The notes under the pieces are model-generated. The model saw only the letters and a list, made by a program, of their open reading frames with translations. It searched no databases and was not told the DNA's origin. A stretch of 64,000 bases of DNA from Massilia solisilvae. Lineage in GTDB: Bacteria > Pseudomonadota > Gammaproteobacteria > Burkholderiales > Burkholderiaceae_D. The stretch lies in assembly GCF_024753215.1 (NCBI RefSeq), contig NZ_JANUGV010000008.1:103417-167416 (forward strand), in the 5' to 3' direction. Of the stretch, positions 8,418 to 15,884 are shown in pieces (position 1 is the stretch's first letter; each line of letters opens with the position of its first letter). Position numbers and translations under genes: made by a program.

Positions 8418-8795
8418 ATGGAAGACAACGTACGTATCGACAAATGGCTGTGGGCGGCCCGTTTTTTCAAGACCCGCTCGCTGGCGGCCGATGCCGTGGA
8501 CCGCGGCCGGGTCAAGATCGGCGGCGAGCCGGTCAAGCCGGCGCGCGCCGTCAAGGTGAACGACAAGATTTTCGTGGACAACGGCTCGGACCGATGGGAG
8601 GTGGTGGTGCTGCGCGTTTCCGGCGTGCGCGGCTCGGCCACGGTGGCCCGCGCCCTGTACAGCGAAACGGAGGAGAGCATCGTGCGGCGCGAGCGCGACA
8701 AGGAAGCGCGGCGCCTGTTCCCGGAGCCGGGCAGCTCGATCAAGGGCCGCCCGACCAAGCGCGACCGCAGGGCGATCGACCGCGCCGGTAACTGA
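8418..8795 (+). CDS. hslR: S4-domain RNA-binding heat-shock protein (HslR/Hsp15 type)
   Basis: A 125-residue protein with an N-terminal S4 RNA-binding domain (VRIDKWLWAARFFKTRSLA followed by VKIGGEPVKPARAVKVNDKI) and a basic C-terminal tail ending in RDRRAIDR. This is the Hsp15/HslR layout. Hsp15 recognises stalled 50S subunits carrying nascent peptidyl-tRNA and helps recycle them after heat stress. It lies 17 bases after clsB with a GGAA-type ribosome site, so it is likely the last gene of the preceding operon. A GC-rich hairpin follows immediately. Confidence 0.88.
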   Translation: MEDNVRIDKWLWAARFFKTRSLAADAVDRGRVKIGGEPVKPARAVKVNDKIFVDNGSDRWEVVVLRVSGVRGSATVARALYSETEESIVRRERDKEARRLFPEPGSSIKGRPTKRDRRAIDRAGN

Positions 8796-8798
8796 CAT

Positions 8799-8818
8799 GG
8801 CGGGCCGCCCGGCCCGCC
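8799..8818 (+). terminator. GC-rich hairpin after hslR
   Basis: Eight-base arms GGCGGGCC and GGCCCGCC around a four-base loop, starting four bases after the hslR stop. No T-run follows, so it is a stem-loop at a transcript end rather than a textbook intrinsic terminator. Confidence 0.4.
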
Positions 8819-8888
8819 CAGGTGCCGGCAAGGGGCGGCCAGCGACGGTCCCGGACACTACCAAAACTGATAGGTATTTCTGAGTATT

Positions 8889-8917
8889 AACAGGTGCTAG
8901 TATCGCGCCAACCTGTT
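8889..8917 (+). promoter_or_regulatory. Inverted repeat over an extended -10 box, upstream of the DUF805 gene
   Basis: AACAGGT (8889-8895) and ACCTGTT (8911-8917) form a perfect seven-base inverted repeat. Between them is TGCTAGTAT, an extended -10 element with its hexamer at 8898-8903, 21 bases before the DUF805 ATG. No good -35 is seen. A dimeric regulator binding this palindrome would cover the promoter. Confidence 0.4.
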
Positions 8918-8924
8918 GATACTT

Positions 8925-9287
8925 ATGCAACTACTTACTGCCTATACCGTTCGCTTCGGCCGGATTTCGCGCGCAACGTGGCTCGCGCGCTTGCTCGCGT
9001 TGACGCTGTTCTGCACCGCGTTCGGCATGCTTGCCGAATGGGCGTTCGCAAGCGCCGGCGCCGCGCTGGTCGCCTTCGTGTTCGTCTGGTGCGCGGCGGC
9101 TGTCTCGGTCCAGCGCCTGCATGACTGTGGCGTGTCTGGCTGGTGGCTGCTGGCGCTGCTCTTTCCGGTGATCGGTCCGGCCTGGCTTGCATGGCAGCTC
9201 CTGCGCCGGGGCGAGGCTGGCACCAACGCATACGGGGACAACCCGGCGGTGCGCGAGGATTACCTCCAGGTGGATATCGCGAGGTAA
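8925..9287 (+). CDS. DUF805 membrane protein
   Basis: A 120-residue inner-membrane protein with the DUF805 pattern: an amphipathic start (FGRISRATWLARLLALTLF), three hydrophobic segments, and the conserved RLHDCGVSGWW...FPVIGPAWL block. The family is widespread and of unknown function. The ATG at 8925 is preferred to an in-frame TTG nine bases upstream. The stop is five bases before the next gene, whose ribosome site (GAGGTAA) contains this stop codon. The DUF805 gene is therefore in an operon with the oxidase-methyltransferase fusion. Confidence 0.8.
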   Translation: MQLLTAYTVRFGRISRATWLARLLALTLFCTAFGMLAEWAFASAGAALVAFVFVWCAAAVSVQRLHDCGVSGWWLLALLFPVIGPAWLAWQLLRRGEAGTNAYGDNPAVREDYLQVDIAR

Positions 9288-9292
9288 CGGCC

Positions 9293-11497
9293 ATGGCAAC
9301 CGTCAACGATGTCACACAGCTCAACCGCATCGACGTGCTGGCTATTGCCACGCCGCGCTCGACCTGCGAATTGCAGGATGTGTTGAGGAATACGAGCCTG
9401 CCCATTTCGATCGGCGGCGGCCACTTCAGCATGGGCGGCCATACCGCGTCACCCGGCAGCTTGCACCTGGACCTGCGCCAGATGAATGCCGTGCTGGCTT
9501 TCGATCCGCATCTTCGCAAGATCCGCGTGCAGGCGGGCATCCGGTGGTGCGACATCCAGCGGCTGGTCGATCCGCACGGCCTGGCGGTGAAGATCATGCA
9601 GACCTACGCCAACTTCACGGTCGGCGGCGCATTGTCGGTGAACGCGCACGGGCGCTACATGGGGCTTGGGCCGGTCGTGCTGTCGGTGCGGACGATCCTG
9701 CTGGTGCTGGCGGACGGGACGGCGAAGCACGCCAGCCCCAGCGAGAACCAGCAGCTGTTTTACGCGGCCATCGGGGGCTACGGCGCGATCGGCATCATCT
9801 CGGAGGTCGAACTCGAGCTGGTCGAGAACGTGCGCGTGGAACGCAGCAATCGAAAGATGGCGACTGGGGACTATCTCGCCTGGTTCAAGGCGCAGGTACG
9901 CGACGATCCGGATGCGATTTTCCATAATGCCGACCTGTATCCGCCGCATTACACCTCGGCGCGCGCCGTCACCTGGCGCCGTACCGAGCGGCCGGCCACC
10001 ACCAGCGCGCGCCTGCAGCCGCTGCGCCGGCTGTACGCGCTGGAGAAGTACTTCCTGTGGGCGATTTCGGAAACGCCGTTCGGCAAGCTGCGGCGCGAAT
10101 ACCTGATCGACCCGCTGCTCTTTTTGCGCAACAAGGTCCACTGGCGCAACTACGAGGCAGGCTACGACGTGGCCGAGCTCGAGCCCATGGGGCGCAGCAT
10201 GCGTACCTACGTGCTGCAGGAGTACTTCGTCCCGTGCGAGCGCCTGATGGATTTCGTGCCGCGCATGGGCGAGATCCTGGGCCGCCACAAGGCCAACATC
10301 ATCAACATCTCGATCAGGCACGCGCTGGCCGATCCAGGCACGCTGCTGGCCTGGGCGCGCGGCGAAACATTCGCCTTCGTCCTGTACTACAAGCAGCGCA
10401 CCCGCAACAGCGCCAAAGAACGCGTTGCGGTCTGGACCCGGGAGCTGATCGATGCCGTCATCGACTGCGGCGGCACGTATTACCTGCCTTACCAACTGCA
10501 CGGCACCGACGAGCAGTTCCGGCGTGCCTATCCGGGTGCCGAACAGCTCTTTGCGCTGAAAAGAGAACTCGATCCAAGCTACCGCCTGCGCGGCGCATTG
10601 TGGGACAAATACTATATGCCGACCATTGCCGAACCCGTGGACGATCAGCCATCGCTGTTCCGGTCCGTATATGGAAACGCCCGCTACGCCGACCGCTTCT
10701 ACGCCTTTTTGCAGAACATCTTCCACCTGTACCCGGAGGACCGTTTCCACGCCCTCATCAAGGACGCGGTTGCGAATGGGGCGGACGACGAACAGATCTA
10801 CCGCGACATCCAGGCGCGCCTGCCTTCCATTACGCCGCCCTTGTCGTTGCTGCGCTATGCGCTTCCCGCCCTGGCCGTGCAGAAGAGGGAAATCGGTGGT
10901 CAGACCGCACAGCTGATCGGCACCCGCGCGCTGCGCGGCTATGTCGAAATCGGTTCCACCGGCCGCTATGTCGGCGCGCTGAGAAAGCGCCTGAACCTGT
11001 CGGGGCCTGTCACGCTGGTCCACGACAAGGCGCCGACCAATTCGCCGGCCGACATCGCCGAGCGTGGCGCGCTGCGCAAGGTGGGCAAGTTCGTTCCGCT
11101 GGATGACTACGCGCCGCTGGCGCTGCCACCGGAAAGCGCAGACCTGGTTTCCTGCTTCATCGGCCTGCACCACATGAAGCCGGAACGACTCGTGCCGTTC
11201 CTGCGCTCGATTGCGCAGGTGCTGCGGCCAGGCGGCTATTTCGTGGTGCGGGACCACGACGTGACCAGCGCGCAGATGCACGACTTCGTCTCGCTCGCCC
11301 ATTGCGTGTTCAATGCGGGACTGGGCGAGAGCTGGGAAACCAATGCGACGGAGCTGCGCCACTTCGACAGCGCGGACAACTGGATCAGGAAGATCGAGGC
11401 CGCCGGCTTCACCCACACCGGCGCGCGCCTGCTGCAGCAAGGCGATCCGTCGGACAACCTGCTGATGGCATTCACCCGCAACACCGTGCTGGCATGA
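9293..11497 (+). CDS. FAD-linked oxidase fused to a SAM-dependent methyltransferase
   Basis: A 734-residue two-enzyme fusion. The N-terminal half is a PCMH-type FAD-binding domain (about 20-205): LPISIGGGHFSMGGHT is the flavin-pyrophosphate loop, followed by YANFTVGGALSVNAHGR and GGYGAIGIISEVELE. It resembles the GlcD and aldonolactone-oxidase group. A middle substrate-cap region follows (about 205-520), including HGTDEQFRRAYPGAEQLFAL. The C-terminal 190 residues look like a class I methyltransferase: VGALRKRL, LPPESADLVSCFIGLHHM (motif-IV region) and LRPGGYFVVRDHD (post-motif). The glycine-rich SAM loop (EIGSTGRY) is diverged. The ATG at 9293 has a GAGG site. The gene is coupled by an ATGA overlap to the next gene. 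Substrates are unknown; a two-step oxidation/methylation is an inference from the fusion. Confidence 0.75.
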   Translation: MATVNDVTQLNRIDVLAIATPRSTCELQDVLRNTSLPISIGGGHFSMGGHTASPGSLHLDLRQMNAVLAFDPHLRKIRVQAGIRWCDIQRLVDPHGLAVKIMQTYANFTVGGALSVNAHGRYMGLGPVVLSVRTILLVLADGTAKHASPSENQQLFYAAIGGYGAIGIISEVELELVENVRVERSNRKMATGDYLAWFKAQVRDDPDAIFHNADLYPPHYTSARAVTWRRTERPATTSARLQPLRRLYALEKYFLWAISETPFGKLRREYLIDPLLFLRNKVHWRNYEAGYDVAELEPMGRSMRTYVLQEYFVPCERLMDFVPRMGEILGRHKANIINISIRHALADPGTLLAWARGETFAFVLYYKQRTRNSAKERVAVWTRELIDAVIDCGGTYYLPYQLHGTDEQFRRAYPGAEQLFALKRELDPSYRLRGALWDKYYMPTIAEPVDDQPSLFRSVYGNARYADRFYAFLQNIFHLYPEDRFHALIKDAVANGADDEQIYRDIQARLPSITPPLSLLRYALPALAVQKREIGGQTAQLIGTRALRGYVEIGSTGRYVGALRKRLNLSGPVTLVHDKAPTNSPADIAERGALRKVGKFVPLDDYAPLALPPESADLVSCFIGLHHMKPERLVPFLRSIAQVLRPGGYFVVRDHDVTSAQMHDFVSLAHCVFNAGLGESWETNATELRHFDSADNWIRKIEAAGFTHTGARLLQQGDPSDNLLMAFTRNTVLA

Positions 11498-12519
11498 AGA
11501 CCCGATTCCTTGCGTTGTTGGTCGCCGTGCTCCTGTGCGCCGCAAGCGCGTTCGCGGCCGACAGCCCTGTCGCCCCAAACCAGCGGCGCGGCGTCGAACA
11601 GACTTTCCTCACCTATCCGGAATGGTTCCTGGTGCACAGCCCGGCCGAGTACGCCGCCTGGGTCGCCGCGCATCCCGCCCATGACTTCCCGTTCATCGGG
11701 CACGCGCGCCAGATCTGGTCGAGCTACGCCAGCGTCACCGGCGAACAGCTGCGCCGCCATTACCCGTCCAACCTCGGCTACCACGTCATGATCATGGTGA
11801 TCGCGGGCAGCACCACGGTGGAGTACGCGCTGCGCTCGGCCTACGAGAACACCATCGGTCGCCTGAGCTGGAGCGTGTCGGACGGTGAGCTCACGGCCGA
11901 AGACCGCTATGGCGCGCGGGCGGCCCAGGAATACGTGGATTTCATCCGCAAGGAGCCGTGGTACCTGTTCGATTTCACCGCACGACTGAAGGGACTGTGG
12001 GCGACGACGCCGGCGCTGGGGCCCAACATGATCCGCAAATGGGAGCGGCGCTATGCGTTGACGAGCGAGTACGCGGTCAAGGCGGTGTACGGCAAGCTGA
12101 TCGAGCTGGCCACGCGCGCCGCATACGATCCCGCGCTGCTGACAACCCAGGTGGTGGTCGACCGCGCGCCGTCGCAACTGCCGCGCGACGTCAAGCTGGT
12201 GCGCGGCGTGGAGGATGGCCGCGCGGTACTGGACCTGCCGCGCTACTACGGGTTCCGGATCGCGGCCACCGAGCTGGCCAGGGCAGGCGCCACCTTGCAG
12301 GATATCGCGGGGAATACGGGCGACATCCTGGTCACGGTCTGGCTCAACGCGGACCAGCCCGTGCCCTCAGGCGGGGCGCGCGTGCTGTTCGAGCAGCCCT
12401 TGCTGACCATGCCCGGCAAGCGGCGCGTGGCGCTCGTGCTGCCGGTCTCGGGCCTGTCGTCGTTTCTGCTGCGTGCCGACGAGTCAGGCGTGAAGGTCGA
12501 GCACGTGTACGATTACTGA
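11494..12519 (+). CDS. Secreted protein of unknown function, coupled to the oxidase-methyltransferase
   Basis: A 341-residue protein with a clear Sec signal peptide (MKTRFLALLVAVLLCAASAFA, cleavage near 21), so it is periplasmic or exported. No domain was recognised. Visible features are an early conserved-looking EQTFLTYPEWFLVHSPAEYA segment, a hydrophobic stretch near 100 (NLGYHVMIMVIAGSTTVEYALRS) and a Tyr/Trp-rich middle (KEPWYLFDFTARLKGLW). The C-terminal third looks all-beta. Its ATG overlaps the stop of the fusion gene (ATGA), so the two are translated together. Sequences of this kind occur beside flavoprotein genes in related genomes, but that is memory rather than evidence here. No function is proposed. 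Confidence 0.75.
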   Translation: MKTRFLALLVAVLLCAASAFAADSPVAPNQRRGVEQTFLTYPEWFLVHSPAEYAAWVAAHPAHDFPFIGHARQIWSSYASVTGEQLRRHYPSNLGYHVMIMVIAGSTTVEYALRSAYENTIGRLSWSVSDGELTAEDRYGARAAQEYVDFIRKEPWYLFDFTARLKGLWATTPALGPNMIRKWERRYALTSEYAVKAVYGKLIELATRAAYDPALLTTQVVVDRAPSQLPRDVKLVRGVEDGRAVLDLPRYYGFRIAATELARAGATLQDIAGNTGDILVTVWLNADQPVPSGGARVLFEQPLLTMPGKRRVALVLPVSGLSSFLLRADESGVKVEHVYDY

Positions 12520-12533
12520 GCTACGGTGCGTGC

Positions 12534-13088
12534 CTAGTAGTGGAGCAGCTTCCTGTACGACCAGCCCTCGCAGTCGACGCCGCCCTCGTGAAGCGAATCG
12601 TCCGCCGCGACCATCACGGCCGGGAGGACCAACAGGCCTTGCGCAAAGCCGCTCACCAGCGCCAGGCGATCCTTCCCGGTCAGCTTATCGAGCTCGTAGC
12701 CGGTCCACCGGCAGCCACTACGCGGCTCGGCGGCCGCGAGCCGTGTCGCCACCGGCGTGTGCTTCGGGTCCAGCTGCACGATCGAGCGGTATTGCACGTG
12801 CCAGCTCTTGGGAACGACCGCCCATCCCGCGACCAGCCGGCTGCTGTGCAAGATGGCGACGCTCGCCTGTTCATAATCGGCCGGTTGGCGGCATACCGCT
12901 TCCAGGTCGCTGCGCGCCTGACGGCACTGTGCACTGAGGTCTGCGGCGGCGAGCGGCCGGACGGCCACGACCGCGCCATAGGCGAGCTGGCTCTCCTTGA
13001 ATTCCGCCTCGGCCTTCTTGACCGTGGTCGAGGCGCAGCCTGCCAGGGCCAGTGTGCACAGCAGGGCAGTAAAACGTTGTTTGGTCAT
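12534..13088 (-). CDS. Small lipoprotein of unknown function
   Basis: A 184-residue lipoprotein. The signal peptide MTKQRFTALLCTLALAGCAS carries a lipobox (LAGC) with the acylated Cys at 18; the residue after it is Ala, which favours outer-membrane sorting. The mature part has five further Cys residues (CRQARSDLEAVC, SGC, DCEGW), suggesting disulphides. No family was recognised. It is convergent with the preceding gene, with only 14 bases between the stop codons, and no terminator hairpin is evident there. It is monocistronic. Confidence 0.7.
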   Translation of the reverse strand: MTKQRFTALLCTLALAGCASTTVKKAEAEFKESQLAYGAVVAVRPLAAADLSAQCRQARSDLEAVCRQPADYEQASVAILHSSRLVAGWAVVPKSWHVQYRSIVQLDPKHTPVATRLAAAEPRSGCRWTGYELDKLTGKDRLALVSGFAQGLLVLPAVMVAADDSLHEGGVDCEGWSYRKLLHY

Positions 13089-13220
13089 GACGTTCCTCCA
13101 GCCCGCGATGTTACCATGCGGATATCACTTTCTTGCCAGTCCGGCACCCGCTACACTGGAAGCGAAAAGCTCGCACTCTCTTTGCATCTCATCAATAGAA
13201 CCGCACCTCTAAGTTCCCGT

Positions 13221-13293
13221 TTGACATTTCACCGCCGGTAGATAATAGTACGAGCGTTCGGATTTTTTTCGATCGTTCTTGGGGTACTATTAT
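13221..13293 (+). promoter_or_regulatory. Promoter and palindromic operator of the TetR-type regulator
   Basis: A perfect -35 (TTGACA, 13221-13226) is followed 16-17 bases later by a -10-like TAATAG/AATAGT. The -10 lies inside ATAATAGTAC (13242-13251), whose exact reverse complement GTACTATTAT sits at 13284-13293. A second, weaker pair (CGAGCGTTCG and CGATCGTTCT) lies inside. The right arm ends 20 bases before the regulator's ATG. This is the expected geometry for TetR autorepression, and the AT-rich arms stand out from the GC-rich surroundings. Confidence 0.65.
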
Positions 13294-13312
13294 TAACACT
13301 TCGACAAAATTC

Positions 13313-13927
13313 ATGCGCAAGGGCGAAATGACGCGGGCGGCCATCCTGGACGAGGCGCTTCAGCTTGCCAGCCGCGACGGCCTTGAAGGGCTGACCATCG
13401 GCGTGCTGGCCGACCGGATGAACATGAGTAAATCCGGCGTGTTCGCGCACTTCGGCTCGCGTGAAGACCTGCAGATGGAGGTGATACGGCTGTACCACCA
13501 CCGCTTCGAGCAGGAAGTGTTCTACCCCAGCATCAGCGAGCCGCGCGGCATGCCGCGCCTGGTCGCGATGTTCGAACGCTGGGTCAAGCGCGTGTCCGTC
13601 GAAATCGCCTCCGGCTGCATCTACATCAGCGGCGCGGTCGAGTACGACGACCGTCCGGGCCCGATCCGCGAGCAGCTGGTCTCGATGGTGCAGGCCTGGC
13701 AGAACGCGCTGCTGCGCTGCGTGCAGCAGGCGATCGACAGCGGCCACCTCAAGAGCGACACCGACGCCCAGCAGATGGTGTTCGAGATGTACGGCCTGAT
13801 CCTCGCCCTGCACCACGATGCGCGCTTCCTGCGCATCCCGGGCGCGGTCGATCGGGCGCGCCGCGGCTTCGAGCGGCTGATCGAAAACTACCGCAGCACC
13901 GACAACCAACCGGGCCAGCAAGCCTGA
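13313..13927 (+). CDS. TetR/AcrR-family regulator of the adjacent beta-oxidation genes
   Basis: A 204-residue TetR repressor. The N-terminal helix-turn-helix is typical: TRAAILDEALQLASRDGLEGLTI, then VLADRMNMSKSGVFAHFGSREDLQMEVI. The C-terminal ligand domain contains FERWVKRVSVEIASGCIYIS and a GRGFERLIENY-like end, similar to TetR proteins controlling fatty-acid genes. It sits just upstream of, and in line with, acyl-CoA dehydrogenase, FadB-type and thiolase genes, with a 49-base gap. It is therefore probably an acyl-CoA-responsive repressor analogous to PsrA or FadR. That ligand is an inference. An internal ATG at 13328 is an alternative start with a better ribosome site. Confidence 0.87.
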   Translation: MRKGEMTRAAILDEALQLASRDGLEGLTIGVLADRMNMSKSGVFAHFGSREDLQMEVIRLYHHRFEQEVFYPSISEPRGMPRLVAMFERWVKRVSVEIASGCIYISGAVEYDDRPGPIREQLVSMVQAWQNALLRCVQQAIDSGHLKSDTDAQQMVFEMYGLILALHHDARFLRIPGAVDRARRGFERLIENYRSTDNQPGQQA

Positions 13928-13976
13928 GCATCGCCCACGCCACATCAATACATATAACTTCAGTCAGGAGAACAAC

Positions 13977-15767
13977 ATGGGTCAGTACGTCGCGCCAATC
14001 CGGGACATGCAGTTTGTGCTGCATGAACTCCTCAACGTCACCGAGGAATTCAAGAACCTGCCGCGCTACCAGGAGATCGACGCCGACATCATCAACCAGG
14101 TGCTGGAAGAGGGCGCGAAGTTCACGCAGGAGGTGCTGTTCCCGCTGAACCACAGCGGCGACCGCGAAGGCTGCCACTACGACAAGGAGACCAAGACGGT
14201 CACCACGCCGAAGGGTTTCAAGCAAGCGTATAAACAGTATGTCGAAGGCGGCTGGGCCGCGCTGGCGTGCGATGCCGAGTACGGCGGCCAGGGCCTGCCG
14301 GTCTCGCTGAACAACTCGTTCTACGAGATGCTCAACTCGTCCAACCAGGCATGGTCGATGTACCCGGGCCTGTCGCACGGCGCCTACGAGTGCCTGAAGG
14401 AGCATGGCACCGATGAGCAGAAAACCGTGTACCTGCCCAAGCTGGCATCGGGCGAGTGGACCGGCACCATGTGCCTGACCGAAGCACACTGCGGCACCGA
14501 CCTGGGCCTGTTGCGCTCCAAGGCCGAGCCGCAGGGGGACGGCTCCTACAGCATCACCGGATCCAAGATCTTCATCTCGGCCGGCGAGCATGACATGTCC
14601 GCCAACATCATCCACCTGGTGCTGGCGCGCCTGCCGGACGCACCCACCGGGTCGAAGGGCATCTCGCTGTTCCTGGTGCCCAAGTTCCTTCCGGACGCGA
14701 GCGGCAATCCGGGCGAGCGCAACGCCATCGCCTGCGGTGCGATCGAAGAGAAGATGGGCATCCACGGCAACGCCACCTGCCAGATGAACCTGGACGGCGC
14801 CAAAGGCTGGCTGATCGGCCAGCCGAACAAGGGCCTGAACGCGATGTTCGTGTTCATGAACGCGGCGCGCCTGGGCGTGGGTATGCAGGGCCTGGGCCTG
14901 ACCGAAGTGGCCTACCAGAACGCGCTGGTGTACGCCAAGGACCGCATCCAGATGCGCAGCCTGTCCGGCCCCAAGGCGCCGGACCGCCCGGCCGACCCGA
15001 TCATCGTGCACCCGGACGTGCGCCGCATGCTGCTGACCGCCAAGGCCTATGCCGAAGGCGCGCGCGCGTTCACCTCGTACGTGGCGCTGCAGATCGACCG
15101 CGAACTGAATCACCCGGACGAAGAAGTGCGCAAGGAAGCAGCCGACGAGGTTGCGCTCCTGACCCCGATCGTCAAGGCCTTCCTGACCGATAACGCCTGG
15201 ATCTCGACCTCCGAGGCACTGCAGGTGTACGGCGGCCACGGCTACATCGCCGAGTGGGGCATGGAGCAGTACGTGCGCGATGCGCGCATCAACATGATCT
15301 ACGAAGGCACCAACACCGTGCAGTCGCTCGACCTGTTGGGCCGCAAGATCCTGATGGACAACGGCGCCAAGCTGCGCAAGTTCGGCGAAAAGATCAAGTC
15401 CTTCGTCGAGGAGCATGGCCTGTCCGAGGAGATGAGCGAATTCGTCACCCCGCTGGGCGAGCTGGGCGACAAGGTCACCAAGCTGACCATGGAAATCGGC
15501 ATGAAGGCCTTCCAGAACCAGGACGAGGTGGGCGCCGCCGCCGTGCCTTACCTGCGCGTGGCCGGCCACCTGGTGTTCAGCTACTTCTTCGCGCAGATGG
15601 CGAAGATCGCGCTGGAGAAGAAAGATTCGGGCGACCGCTTCTACGAAGCCAAGCTCGCCACCGCGCGCTTCTACTTTGCGCGCCTGTACCCCGAGACCGC
15701 AATGCTGATCCGCCAGGCCCGTTCCGGCGCATCGAACCTGCTGGCGCTCGACGCAGAACTGTTCTAA
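13977..15767 (+). CDS. Acyl-CoA dehydrogenase (FadE-like, with C-terminal extension)
   Basis: A 596-residue FAD-dependent acyl-CoA dehydrogenase catalysing the first, trans-2-enoyl-forming step of beta-oxidation. The N-terminal extension (YVAPIRDMQFVLHELLNV) and the length near 600 place it in the large-type group used for long-chain or DMSP-related acyl-CoAs. The FAD/substrate signatures are present: MCLTEAHCGTDLG, the YSITGSKIFIS strand, and the C-terminal QVYGGHGYIAEWGMEQYVRD with the catalytic-base region MIYEGTNTVQSLDL (Glu near 443). A DUF1974/Acyl-CoA_dh_C-like helical domain forms the last 120 residues. It starts 49 bases after the TetR gene with an AGGAG ribosome site. A repeat separates it from the next gene. 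Confidence 0.94.
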   Translation: MGQYVAPIRDMQFVLHELLNVTEEFKNLPRYQEIDADIINQVLEEGAKFTQEVLFPLNHSGDREGCHYDKETKTVTTPKGFKQAYKQYVEGGWAALACDAEYGGQGLPVSLNNSFYEMLNSSNQAWSMYPGLSHGAYECLKEHGTDEQKTVYLPKLASGEWTGTMCLTEAHCGTDLGLLRSKAEPQGDGSYSITGSKIFISAGEHDMSANIIHLVLARLPDAPTGSKGISLFLVPKFLPDASGNPGERNAIACGAIEEKMGIHGNATCQMNLDGAKGWLIGQPNKGLNAMFVFMNAARLGVGMQGLGLTEVAYQNALVYAKDRIQMRSLSGPKAPDRPADPIIVHPDVRRMLLTAKAYAEGARAFTSYVALQIDRELNHPDEEVRKEAADEVALLTPIVKAFLTDNAWISTSEALQVYGGHGYIAEWGMEQYVRDARINMIYEGTNTVQSLDLLGRKILMDNGAKLRKFGEKIKSFVEEHGLSEEMSEFVTPLGELGDKVTKLTMEIGMKAFQNQDEVGAAAVPYLRVAGHLVFSYFFAQMAKIALEKKDSGDRFYEAKLATARFYFARLYPETAMLIRQARSGASNLLALDAELF

Positions 15768-15783
15768 CGAAAACGCGACCCAC

Positions 15784-15864
15784 CGTCGTCCCCGCGCAGG
15801 CGGGGACCCATAGACCGCCTCTGTGGCCTGCGTCCTATGGGTTCCCGCCTGCGCGGGAACGACG
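15784..15864. repeat. REP-like palindromic repeat, family A, copy inside the fatty-acid operon
   Basis: Inverted units CGTCGTCCCCGCGCAGGCGG...CCCATAG and CTATGGG...CCGCCTGCGCGGGAACGACG flank a short centre. It fills nearly all of the 117-base gap between the dehydrogenase and the FadB-type gene, so the transcript should fold into a strong stem-loop there. It may stabilise the upstream message or set unequal expression within the operon. Confidence 0.8.
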
Positions 15865-15884
15865 TCCACACTGAGGAAATAAAA

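Noticed and set aside
9143..9292. Upstream extension of the oxidase-methyltransferase fusion
   Set aside because: It would run through the DUF805 gene. ATG 9293 has a ribosome site and begins where the flavin domain should.
12530..13241. Plus-strand open frames across the lipoprotein gene
   Set aside because: The minus strand encodes a clear signal peptide with lipobox; the plus frames are its shadow.
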